From DATJFH01 sp035495815 (GTDB taxonomy: Bacteria; Acidobacteriota; Terriglobia; Bryobacterales; Bryobacteraceae), in contig DATJFH010000151.1 of assembly GCA_035495815.1 (NCBI GenBank), positions 1 through 20,592 of the forward strand: a stretch of DNA of 20,592 bases, in the 5' to 3' direction. Both the position numbers and the translations under genes were made by a program. Position 1 is the first letter of the stretch, and each line of letters starts with the position of its first letter. Positions 8,901 to 15,363 of the stretch are shown in pieces. The notes below the pieces were generated by a model, which was not told the origin of the DNA, searched no databases, and saw only the letters and a list, made by a program, of their open reading frames with translations.

Positions 8901-9150
8901 ACGTGGCATAAAAATCGCGGTCGCCCGACTGGAGCGCTTTCGAGAGGATCACGCCCGCGGGCTGCGCAAGCTGGACCTGCACGCTGCGGTCAATATCCAG
9001 GAGGAAGCTGTAGACCACGCCGGTCTTGAGGCCGGTGATGGCGAGCGGGGCGGCCGGTACGGCGCCGGATTTCGTTACCACCGGGGTGGCGGTGTACGGC
9101 GGAGCTCCCAAACCGAGCCCGGCGACGAAAAGCAGGAGGATCCACTTCAT
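5962..9150 (-). CDS. Secreted mosaic protein: PPC-like domain, heme c site, QW-repeat barrel, HEAT-like repeats, C-terminal cytochrome c; 1062 aa
   Basis: The ATG at 9150-9148 overlaps the upstream TGA as ATGA and opens a signal peptide (about 1-16, MKWILLLFVAGLGLGA). A TTG two codons earlier is less likely. In order: a beta N-terminal region (20-110); a PPC-like domain (about 118-249, starting IEQEPNN, with VDWYRVEF and GTYYIRVRAN); a first heme motif CVACH (301-305); an alpha-rich region with squalene-cyclase/prenyltransferase-type QW motifs, QRPDGQW (480-486) and QQPFGGW (531-537); helical HEAT-like repeats (about 590-900, e.g. VRQQAIEALGRVAPEA); and a C-terminal planctomycete-type cytochrome c domain (about 965-1062) with CVHCH (986-990), DPENSLILRKP, and a YRTILNWIKGAK ending. 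It is probably a periplasmic diheme electron-transfer or scaffold protein. No catalytic DxDD or other cyclase acid motif was seen, so hopanoid synthesis is unlikely. Domain edges are estimates. It sits between the enolase homologue and the membrane protease. Confidence 0.85.
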   Translation of the reverse strand: MKWILLLFVAGLGLGAPPYTATPVVTKSGAVPAAPLAITGLKTGVVYSFLLDIDRSVQVQLAQPAGVILSKALQSGDRDFYATFRVLQSGPAQLRFEAGSGNYRLQINELGPAARLSHIEQEPNNRWQDANPMALGQTVFGSSDEYYYTAGGDEEGVDWYRVEFNGASPKLVFFQVDLMERDNLPVDVSVYRVADGKAVAFNDGEDPVTLPHEVQALPGNKFTTRILKEKGTYYIRVRANHPEYKLRTRVYDPPPYSAPRQAVRTAVDYILGAGDSWHANTPRRGGVFDRVSNVHQETSLCVACHPTHFSLRAQMYAAGNGYPVVQRQQAQFLTERFYNNPRPFYGFEQQGAVWARVISAPANVLGRMSVLLDIYEKEITDCRRDTYHKGVAEYLKLYYKDRDKLPPDETNGNTPLVSAYEVAWYAWRVTRDEKIARLVEQDAIKNMIDLCYQTLALADIDRAKHAEKIRRNAERILSLQRPDGQWSMKFEPDQAEVEFQTGHALWALQAAGIPAVHPQVAKSIQYLLKRQQPFGGWMDPLQSFENFRTPFRETQMAVLGLSAYFHGPRESKGWNTKPPEKLAHDPATLLGQLDNLWDKAAPGLVDQLLEAAGSNETLVRQQAIEALGRVAPEAYAKSLAAGLGDRSKLVQRTAAWAARQIYNRSETAPAEPVAAALDSADPRTRWGATRIFAVHFSALARRPEFLDPLVKRVSDDEPTVQMQALKGLWQYWFWTPDSGARDRIEDAFLKAMAKPQHPWVDRNLREGIYNIADENIRYFYNNWIPLLASPEDRVRVIRGRLAVEDRLARKFAQVLETGSDAQRKTLLAGLSEFHLRRGDVYDPKADHSAVAPPLYNRIGNDVEQIVFFGASNDRFARALLPLLDSPDAEMRRLATQSALLARSVKFPGVNAVAGPEGADHKALKQAVESRNAPAEVLAAFSSNPPPAKLSQRAKQPTGRFPKPDEAYFRGYVEPILETRGKDGYACVHCHASHTLFNGTYSTVMNVVDLNDPENSLILRKPISNSQSEGTLGSTQLSHGGAVRWEKDSPEYRTILNWIKGAK
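5972..5976 (-). promoter_or_regulatory. Shine-Dalgarno fixing the GTG start of the CAAX-type protease
   Basis: Read on the minus strand this is AAGGG, 6 nt before the GTG at 5965, inside the last codons of the mosaic cytochrome gene. It supports GTG as the real start and re-initiation at the GTGA overlap. Confidence 0.55.
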
Positions 9151-10376
9151 TCCCAATATTTTTCTCCCGCGGCCAGGTTGGCCTTTACCACTTCCTTATT
9201 CAACTCTACGCCCAGACCGGGCTTCGAGGGAACCGCGATGTGCCCCTCTTTGACGATCGGCCCGTCATGGGCGATCACGTCGTCCATCCAGTTCCCGCGT
9301 CCGATGGCCGTTCCGGCAACCGTGAAGTCGCGGACCGCCGCCGCCCAGTGCACGGTGGCATAGGTGGCGACCGCACTGCCGGTGTTCTGGGCCGCCATGG
9401 GCAGATAGAAAATGTCAGCCAGATCGGCAATCTTCTTCGACTCGAGCAGTCCACCTGCGTTGCGCACATCGAGCTGCACGATGTCGCATCCCTGGTTGAG
9501 AATGAACTGCTTGAATCCGTGGCGGCGGCCGAGGCTCTCACCCGTAGCGATGGGAGTCTTGGAGCCGGCGGCCAGCCTTACCCAGGCGTCGGAAAAGTCC
9601 GCGGGCATGGGATCCTCGAGCCACAAAGGATTGAACGGCTGGATCGCCTCCGCAAGCTGCAGGGCGGTGCGCAGGTCGTATTCACGCCGGCAATGGCAGA
9701 TGAGGTCGTAGTCTTCGCCGATGGCGTTGCGGGTGTTCTCGAAGGCGAGCTTGATATCACGCAATTCCTTGCTGGTCAGCAGCCGGTTGGAAGCGTCGCG
9801 CGCGCGGTCGATGCGTGGATTGGAGCGCGGCAGCGGCACGCGGAACACGGTCCACCCGGCCGGGTGTTTCTTCATCTTGTCTCCCCACTCGACGCACGTG
9901 GCCGTGTCCAGCATGTTGCGCGGCCCTTCATCGTGATACATGCGCACGCGGTCGCGGAACTTGCCGCCGAGCAGAGTCGCCACGGGGACGCCGAGCAGCT
10001 TGCCGGCCAGATCCCACAGCGCGATCTCGATTGCGCTTACGGCGCGCAGCAGCATCTGGGACGAACCGTCGGTGCGCGGGCCGAGTCCGGCATACAGGGC
10101 GTCGATTTCGAGCGGATCTTTTCCGATGAAGTAGGGCCGCAGCTCCAGCACGCCTTCCTTCACGCCCACGCCGGGGCTGCCGTACCCTTCGCCGATGCCG
10201 TAAACGCCGGCGTCGGTAAGCGCCTTCACCAGGGTGTAGGTGTTGGGACCCTGGAGCATCAAGACCTTGATGTCGGTGATTTTGACGCGTCCGCGCTCGG
10301 GCGCGGCCAGCGCGCGAAAAGAGGATAATGCGCCGGCGGAGATCGTGCTGAGAAAACGGCGCCTCGAAACCGCCAT
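9147..10376 (-). CDS. Tat-exported mandelate racemase/muconate lactonizing (enolase superfamily) protein, 409 aa
   Basis: The ATG at 10376-10374 was chosen because it begins a Tat signal (SRRRFLS at 4-10, hydrophobic stretch, cleavage near ALAAP). An earlier in-frame ATG at 10442 lies inside the aldolase gene and adds only unrelated basic sequence. The enolase-superfamily fold is clear: an N-terminal capping domain (about 30-140, ending SAIEIALWDLAGKLLGVPVATLLGG) and a beta-barrel domain. Metal-ligand Glu residues are seen at LEDP (Glu254) and GES (Glu280). The strand normally bearing the first ligand Asp and a following His reads CHCRREYD, placing His228 and Arg230 there. The segment usually written AHNTGS reads AAQNTGS (Gln330). 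The closest group known to me is the galactonate-dehydratase-like/MR family with the conserved WMDDVI, DGPIVK and KPGLGVELN ending. Substrate unknown. It lies 4 bp after the aldolase stop and overlaps the next gene, so it is part of an operon. Confidence 0.85.
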   Translation of the reverse strand: MAVSRRRFLSTISAGALSSFRALAAPERGRVKITDIKVLMLQGPNTYTLVKALTDAGVYGIGEGYGSPGVGVKEGVLELRPYFIGKDPLEIDALYAGLGPRTDGSSQMLLRAVSAIEIALWDLAGKLLGVPVATLLGGKFRDRVRMYHDEGPRNMLDTATCVEWGDKMKKHPAGWTVFRVPLPRSNPRIDRARDASNRLLTSKELRDIKLAFENTRNAIGEDYDLICHCRREYDLRTALQLAEAIQPFNPLWLEDPMPADFSDAWVRLAAGSKTPIATGESLGRRHGFKQFILNQGCDIVQLDVRNAGGLLESKKIADLADIFYLPMAAQNTGSAVATYATVHWAAAVRDFTVAGTAIGRGNWMDDVIAHDGPIVKEGHIAVPSKPGLGVELNKEVVKANLAAGEKYWE

Positions 10377-10380
10377 GGCG

Positions 10381-11151
10381 CTACGCCGCGCTGAGCTGCG
10401 CCGCCAGTTCGGACGCCCGGTCGAAAAGCATCCCGGTGTCATTGCTGCAGCCGAGGAAGCGCATGCCGCGATCCTTCCAGAACTTCGCCTGTGGCGCCGA
10501 GCGGGTCTGCGTGCCGGGCGCGATGCCGCGCCGGATGCACGTGTCGCGGATGTCTTCCATGGCTTTCACCATCGTGGGATGCTGGAACTCTCCGGGCACG
10601 CCGAGGGAGATCGAGAGGTCGGCCGGTCCCACCATCACGGCGTCGATGCCGGGAACCGATAGCAGCTCTTCGCGCATGTCCAGCGCGCGCCGCGTTTCAA
10701 TCTGCATGACCACCATGGTGTTGGCGTTCATGTGCTCGATCACCTGCGGGAAGTCTACTTTTTCGTAGTCGAGGTTGACCCCGCTGAGGCCGTAGCCGCG
10801 GATGCCGAGTGGCGGAAACTTGGTCCAGGAGATGGCCCGTTCGAGGAGTTCAGCGGATTCGACTCGAGGAAAAATAATTCCCTGCGCCCCGCAGTCAAGC
10901 GCTCGGGCGACCAGCGAATACTGCAGGTCGGCCACACGCACGATCGGCGCGAGGCCCACCATGACGGACACGCGGCAGATATCCTGCACCGTTTCCAGGT
11001 CGAACCCGCCGTGCTCGGTATCGAGGAACGCCCAATGAAAACCCGCCGCCGCCAGAATCTTGGGGATCTCCGGCGAGCGGAGCTGGCCGAAGCCGGTGCC
11101 GAGCTGAAGCTTGCCCTCGGCCAGGGCCTGTTTGACGGGATTCTTTCTCAT
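10381..11151 (-). CDS. HpcH/HpaI family class II aldolase, 256 aa
   Basis: This is a cytoplasmic metal-dependent aldolase of the HpcH/HpaI (2-keto-3-deoxy acid) family, of normal length and without a signal peptide. All family landmarks are seen: DTEHG with His47 (general base), Arg72 in IVRVAD, FPRVES, QIET with Glu152 (metal ligand), and GPADLSISLG with Asp178 (metal ligand). These match His45, Arg70, Glu149 and Asp175 of E. coli HpaI with the expected small shifts. The enzyme should split a 2-keto-3-deoxy acid into pyruvate and an aldehyde, as in L-rhamnonate or galactarate breakdown. The exact substrate cannot be read from sequence; TrpF/citrate-lyase-like roles are less likely. It is the first clear gene of the operon, followed after 4 bp by an enolase-superfamily gene, a usual pairing of dehydratase and aldolase. 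There is no clear Shine-Dalgarno at the ATG. The ATG overlaps the stop of a doubtful upstream reading frame. Confidence 0.9.
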   Translation of the reverse strand: MRKNPVKQALAEGKLQLGTGFGQLRSPEIPKILAAAGFHWAFLDTEHGGFDLETVQDICRVSVMVGLAPIVRVADLQYSLVARALDCGAQGIIFPRVESAELLERAISWTKFPPLGIRGYGLSGVNLDYEKVDFPQVIEHMNANTMVVMQIETRRALDMREELLSVPGIDAVMVGPADLSISLGVPGEFQHPTMVKAMEDIRDTCIRRGIAPGTQTRSAPQAKFWKDRGMRFLGCSNDTGMLFDRASELAAQLSAA

Positions 11152-11471
11152 GTGCGGGTGGTTTGGTCCAAGTGGATATTCTCGTAAATGCGATCCGATA
11201 AATCAATGGACCGGTTTTCTTTCATTTTCCTTATTGCGTCTTCGCGCGAGACCGGCCGGCCCCGGATCGATCCGCGCGAGAGCCGCATAGCGTGCTCGTA
11301 TGTCCGGAGGCGCCGCAGATTCCGGCGGTTTCGCATGAGCCAGTGACGGAAGGGCGGCCGCCCGCGCTTGTGAGGTTGCACTACTGCCTCGTGATTCAGG
11401 CTCTCGATTGGGTGGCTGTCCCGATGCGCCCCGGTGGGGAGGCGTACTACCCCGATTTCCGAACGGAGCAA
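11148..11471 (-). CDS. Doubtful small ORF upstream of the aldolase gene
   Basis: This frame of up to 107 codons ends with a TGA that overlaps the aldolase ATG as ATGA, the same arrangement used between genes further down this operon. The product is very basic in its first two thirds (runs such as RNRRNLRRLR) and shows no recognised domain or signal. A shorter version starting at 11225-11223 (25 codons, KENRSIDLSDRIYENIHLDQ core) sits just after a GGA-rich patch and could be a leader peptide. Composition gives little support for the long version. It may simply be non-coding upstream DNA. Confidence 0.22.
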   Translation of the reverse strand: MLRSEIGVVRLPTGAHRDSHPIESLNHEAVVQPHKRGRPPFRHWLMRNRRNLRRLRTYEHAMRLSRGSIRGRPVSREDAIRKMKENRSIDLSDRIYENIHLDQTTRT

Positions 11472-11608
11472 CCTTTCCTGACCGTGAGTTCTACGTCATA
11501 AAGTCAACGAGTTACAGGCAATTGCAACCAATCCTGCGCAGCTTCATCTAACGAACAGCCCTCATCTGGCTGAGATTTTTGATGCCTGCCGGCCACAAGA
11601 GTTGATAC
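11152..11608. other. Intergenic region between the aldolase operon and dprA
   Basis: About 457 bp separate two divergently transcribed units. It must hold the promoters of both, but no clear -35/-10 pair stands out on either strand. A low-confidence ORF (11148-11471) and a small hairpin near dprA are the only structures seen. No tRNA, repeat or mobile-element remnant was recognised. The stretch 11161-11240 is noticeably more AT-rich than the rest. Confidence 0.5.
11556..11580 (+). terminator. Weak hairpin plus T-run ahead of dprA (possible terminator or attenuator)
   Basis: CAGCC (11556-11560) can pair with GGCTG (11568-11572) across a 7-nt loop, followed by AGATTTTT. A 5-bp stem is short for an intrinsic terminator. 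It lies 29 bp before the dprA ATG, so if it works it would act as an attenuator or as a stop for upstream transcripts. Confidence 0.22.
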
Positions 11609-12778
11609 ATGCAGGCAACATCTTTGGGCCAGGATGAGGAACTTCATTGGCTGGCTTTACGGCTGGTGCCGGGCCTGGGCGCCCGGAACGCCGGAAAACT
11701 GATTGAGCGATTTCGGACTCCTCAGGCCGTGTTACGCGCATCGCGGACGGAACTGGAGGCCGCCGGAGTCAGCGGATCTGTGGCGCAGAGTATTTCGAGC
11801 GGATGCGCGTTCGACGAAGCCATTGACCAGCAGCGCCGGACGGAGCAGGCGGGAACCGCCGTTATTGCGATTTCCGACCCCCGCTATCCGCCCTTGCTGC
11901 GAGAAATTTTCGATCCGCCGATCGTGCTGTTCGCGCGAGGACGGATCGAATTGATGGAGTCCCTGTTGTTCGGGGTGGTGGGAACCCGGAGGCCGACTCC
12001 CTACGGCGTCGCGGCGACAGAGCGGCTGGCGGGCGACCTCGCCCGAGCCGGCCTGACAATCGTCAGCGGGATGGCCCGGGGAATCGATACGGCCGCCCAC
12101 AAGAGCGCGCTGGCCGCCGGGGGTGATACAGTGGCGGTGCTGGGATGCGGTGTGGATGTGGTCTATCCGTCAGAGAACAAAAAACTGGCGGCGGACATCG
12201 CCCTGAAGGGTCTGATTCTGTCGGAGTTTCCAATGGGATCGGTGGCCTTTCCTCAGAATTTTCCGATCCGTAACCGTATTATCAGCGGAATGAGCGTGGG
12301 TATTCTGGTTGTGGAAGGCGCGCAATATAGCGGTTCCACCATAACGGCCAAGCTGGCGATCGATCAGGGAAGGGATCTGTTCGCCGTGCCGGGAAATATC
12401 ACTTCGAAAACCAGTTGGGGTCCCAACCTGCTGATCAAGCAGGGGGCTAAGCTCGTTCAGGAGTGGAACGACGTAGTAACCGAACTGCCCGCCGAATCGA
12501 GGCGCCGGCTGATCGACGCGGGACGCAGCCGGATCCTGGGCGAACAGCAGATGCTTCCGGATGCCGGTCCGGAGGCCAGGCTCCCGGCGGGGCCAGCCGC
12601 GGCATTGGGCCGATGGGTGCTCGGCCGGCTGAAAGTGGAGGAGGCTGTCCATATCGACGTACTATTAGATACTCTTGAGAATGGCTCCCCGTCCGAACTC
12701 ATTGCCGTCCTGTTCGAACTGGAGATGATGGGCCTGGTAAAACAACTGCCGGGTAAGAACTTTGTTAAAGTGTGGTGA
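11609..12778 (+). CDS. dprA: DNA-processing protein DprA (Smf), 389 aa
   Basis: DprA binds incoming single-stranded DNA and loads RecA during natural transformation. The N-terminal SAM/HhH-like domain (about 10-65) has the PGLGARNAGKLIERF helix. The Rossmann-like core (about 85-295) carries the family signatures GTRRPTPYG (125-133), SGMARGIDTAAH (153-164), VAVLGCGVDVVYP (175-187), and FPIRNRIISGMS (218-229). A DprA-type winged helix forms the C-terminus (about 330-389, ending ELEMMGLVKQLPGKNFVKVW). Length is normal for three-domain DprA. The ATG at 11609 gives the expected N-terminus, with only a weak ribosome site. topA follows directly, with candidate starts that overlap the TGA or lie 2 bp past it. 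This smf-topA pairing is common in bacteria and suggests co-transcription. Confidence 0.95.
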   Translation: MQATSLGQDEELHWLALRLVPGLGARNAGKLIERFRTPQAVLRASRTELEAAGVSGSVAQSISSGCAFDEAIDQQRRTEQAGTAVIAISDPRYPPLLREIFDPPIVLFARGRIELMESLLFGVVGTRRPTPYGVAATERLAGDLARAGLTIVSGMARGIDTAAHKSALAAGGDTVAVLGCGVDVVYPSENKKLAADIALKGLILSEFPMGSVAFPQNFPIRNRIISGMSVGILVVEGAQYSGSTITAKLAIDQGRDLFAVPGNITSKTSWGPNLLIKQGAKLVQEWNDVVTELPAESRRRLIDAGRSRILGEQQMLPDAGPEARLPAGPAAALGRWVLGRLKVEEAVHIDVLLDTLENGSPSELIAVLFELEMMGLVKQLPGKNFVKVW

Positions 12779-12780
12779 CA

Positions 12781-15222
12781 GTGTCCAAGGCTCTGGTAAT
12801 AGTAGAATCGCCCGCAAAGGCGAAAACGATCAACAAATACCTCGGGAAGCAGTACGTGGTCATGGCCTCTCTCGGCCATGTGAAGGATCTTCCCAAGAAA
12901 GATCTTGCTGTCGACATCGATAACGGCTTCGAACCCCGGTATGAAGTCATCGAGGGCAAGAAGAAGCTGGTCAACGAGCTGAAAGCAGCGTCGAAGAAGG
13001 TGGATTCCATCTACCTGGCGGCCGACCCCGACCGGGAAGGTGAGGCCATCTGTTTCCATCTCCAGGAGGAACTGGACAGTAAAAAGAAGGACGCCCCCAA
13101 GATCTACCGGGTGATGTTCAACGAGATCACAGCCAATGCCATCCGCAAGGCGTTCGAGACGCCCCTGATGGTCAACGTCAACCTGGTGGAAGCGCAGCAG
13201 GCGCGACGCGTACTGGACCGGCTGGTGGGGTACAAGATCTCTCCGCTGCTTTGGGACAAGGTGCGCAGGGGACTCTCTGCCGGGCGCGTCCAGACGGTCG
13301 CCCTGCGGCTCATCGTCGAGCGGGAACGCCTGATCCGGGCGTTCGAAAAGAAAGAGTATTGGACCATCGATGTCGACCTGGCGGCCAAAAAGCCTCCGGT
13401 TCTGACTGCCCGGCTGGCCAAGATCAACGGCGAGACTCCGGAAATCGGCAACCGGGAGTCCTCCGATGCCATCCTGGCCCGGATCGAGGGCGCTCCCTAC
13501 ATAGTCAAATCGGTGGCGACGCGCGAAAAGCGGCGCAACCCAGTCGCGCCGTTCATTACGTCGAGCCTGCAGCAGGAGTCCGCCCGGAAGCTCCGGTTCA
13601 GCGTGAAACGGACAATGATGCTGGCGCAGCGCCTGTATGAGGGCATCGAGCTGGGCAAACAGGGGCTGGTCGGGCTGATCACCTATATGCGTACGGATTC
13701 CACGCGGGTTTCCGACGATGCGCTCAAAGACGTCCGGGACTTCATCAGGGGTGAGCGATACGGGCCGGCCTACCTGCCGCCGTCGCCGAATGTTTACAAG
13801 TCGAAGAAGGATGCCCAGGACGCGCACGAGGCCATCCGTCCGACCGCTGTGCTCAACACGCCGGAAGCGGTCGCGCAATACCTGGCCGAGGACGAGTTGA
13901 AGCTGTACCGGCTGATCTGGATGCGCTTCGTGGCCTCGCAGATGACGCCGGCGGTGTTCGATCAGACCACGATCGACGTAGCCGCGCGCGGCAGCGACGA
14001 TCGCGAGTACCTGTTCCGGGCCACCGGATCGACTCCCAAGTTCGACGGGTTCCTGAAAGTTTACGAGGAAGGCAAGGACCAGAAGGACGAGGAAGACGAG
14101 GAGCTGAAACACAAGCTCCCGGCCGTGACCGAAGGGGAATCGCTGAAGTTCCGGGCCATCAAGCCGGAGCAGCACTTTACCGAGCCGCCTCCCCGGTTCA
14201 ACGAAGCCACGCTGGTCAAGGAGCTGGAATTGAACGGCGTGGGGCGCCCGTCCACTTACGCTTCGATCCTCTCCACGATTCAGGAACGCGAGTACGTCAC
14301 TAAGGAAGGCGGGCGCTTTACTCCGACCGAGCTGGGAATGGTGGTGACCGACCTGCTCCTCGAGAGCTTCGATGACATCTTCGACGTGAAGTACACGGCG
14401 CGAATGGAAGAGGAGCTGGACGAAATCGAGGAAGGCAAGCTCGACTGGCGTGCGGCCATGGGCGAGTTCTACGGCAAGTTCGACAAGGACCTGAAGCACG
14501 CCGAAGAGCACATGACCGACATCAAACGGATGGAGAAGCCGACCGATCTCCTCTGCGAGAAGTGCGGCAAGCCGCTGGTGATCAAGTGGGGCAAGCACGG
14601 CAGCTTCATCGCCTGCACCGGGTATCCGGACTGCACCTACACCCGTGAGCTGACGGTGGATCTGCCGGATGTCGACAAGGCGAATCTCACCGAACAGGGA
14701 GAAGAAGAGTACTGCGAGAATTGCGGCCGTCCGATGGTTCTCAAGAAGGGCCGCTTCGGTCAGTTTTACGCCTGCACGGGCTATCCGGACTGCAAGACGA
14801 CCAAGCCCATCGGTGGAACGCAGAAGAAGGCGGACGTGCCGCTGGACGAGACCTGCCCGCAGTGCGGCAGCAAGATGGTCCTGAAATCCGGCCGGTTCGG
14901 CGAGTTCACCGCGTGCAGCAATTATCCGGCCTGCAAGTACGTCAAGCAGAAGACGATCGGAGTGAAATGTCCGGACTGCTCGGAAGGCGAGGTGGTGGAG
15001 CGCCGTTCGAAGCGTGGCAAGACATTCTACGGATGCAACCGCTATCCGGATTGCAGTTTCGTGGCATGGGGCAAGCCGGTTTCCGAGAAGTGTCCCGAGT
15101 GCGGCAGTTCGTACATGATCGAAAAATGGCTGAAGGCGGGTCCGGTGTTGCAGTGTCCGAACCAGGAGTGCAAGTTCAAGAAGGATATGCCTCAGCCGGA
15201 AGTGGTCGGCGCGAAGATGTAA
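12781..15222 (+). CDS. topA: DNA topoisomerase I, 813 aa
   Basis: This is the type IA topoisomerase that relaxes negative supercoils. The GTG at 12781 gives the standard N-terminus MSKALVIVESPAKAKT; GTGs at 12772 and 12775 are alternatives, the latter forming a GTGA overlap with the dprA stop. The Toprim domain (about 1-115) shows Glu9 in VESPAKAK and the acidic cluster DPDREGE (Asp82, Asp84, Glu86). The active-site tyrosine is Tyr302 in GLITYMRTDSTR, matching Tyr319 of E. coli TopA. The core extends to about residue 590. Five C4 zinc-finger units follow, each with a C-x2-C start (CEKC, CENC, CPQC, CPDC, CPEC), most ending in a YPDC-type pair. The fifth is shortened. Essential housekeeping gene, co-transcribed with dprA. 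The many Lys/Glu residues in the core and tail are normal for the family. Confidence 0.96.
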   Translation: MSKALVIVESPAKAKTINKYLGKQYVVMASLGHVKDLPKKDLAVDIDNGFEPRYEVIEGKKKLVNELKAASKKVDSIYLAADPDREGEAICFHLQEELDSKKKDAPKIYRVMFNEITANAIRKAFETPLMVNVNLVEAQQARRVLDRLVGYKISPLLWDKVRRGLSAGRVQTVALRLIVERERLIRAFEKKEYWTIDVDLAAKKPPVLTARLAKINGETPEIGNRESSDAILARIEGAPYIVKSVATREKRRNPVAPFITSSLQQESARKLRFSVKRTMMLAQRLYEGIELGKQGLVGLITYMRTDSTRVSDDALKDVRDFIRGERYGPAYLPPSPNVYKSKKDAQDAHEAIRPTAVLNTPEAVAQYLAEDELKLYRLIWMRFVASQMTPAVFDQTTIDVAARGSDDREYLFRATGSTPKFDGFLKVYEEGKDQKDEEDEELKHKLPAVTEGESLKFRAIKPEQHFTEPPPRFNEATLVKELELNGVGRPSTYASILSTIQEREYVTKEGGRFTPTELGMVVTDLLLESFDDIFDVKYTARMEEELDEIEEGKLDWRAAMGEFYGKFDKDLKHAEEHMTDIKRMEKPTDLLCEKCGKPLVIKWGKHGSFIACTGYPDCTYTRELTVDLPDVDKANLTEQGEEEYCENCGRPMVLKKGRFGQFYACTGYPDCKTTKPIGGTQKKADVPLDETCPQCGSKMVLKSGRFGEFTACSNYPACKYVKQKTIGVKCPDCSEGEVVERRSKRGKTFYGCNRYPDCSFVAWGKPVSEKCPECGSSYMIEKWLKAGPVLQCPNQECKFKKDMPQPEVVGAKM

Positions 15223-15363
15223 AGCCGACCGGCAACCCTGGCGGCTGGACCCCTGGGAAAGCGGTCCGCGGCCCGGAGTGGCTGCCTGCGTTCAAACCGC
15301 GGCAGTCCGGACTCTGGATCGATGCGTAGCTTACGGGAGCACGTGCAGGCGCCCTGAAACCTG

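Noticed and set aside
5962..9150. Squalene-hopene cyclase activity for the mosaic protein
   Set aside because: QW motifs are present, but no DxDD-type catalytic motif was found, and the chain carries signal-peptide and cytochrome features instead.
7375..9363. A 662-codon open frame on the plus strand
   Set aside because: It runs antisense to the well-supported mosaic cytochrome gene. It has no signal, domain or ribosome site, and arises from GC-rich third positions.
12457..14598. A 713-codon open frame on the minus strand
   Set aside because: It is antisense to dprA and topA, both unmistakable. The product is a low-information string rich in Leu, Arg, Asp and His.
15223..15363. Terminator between topA and the SNF2 gene
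   Set aside because: Short palindromes such as AGTCCGGACT (15304-15313) and CTGTCAGGACAG occur, but stems are short and no T-run follows on either strand.
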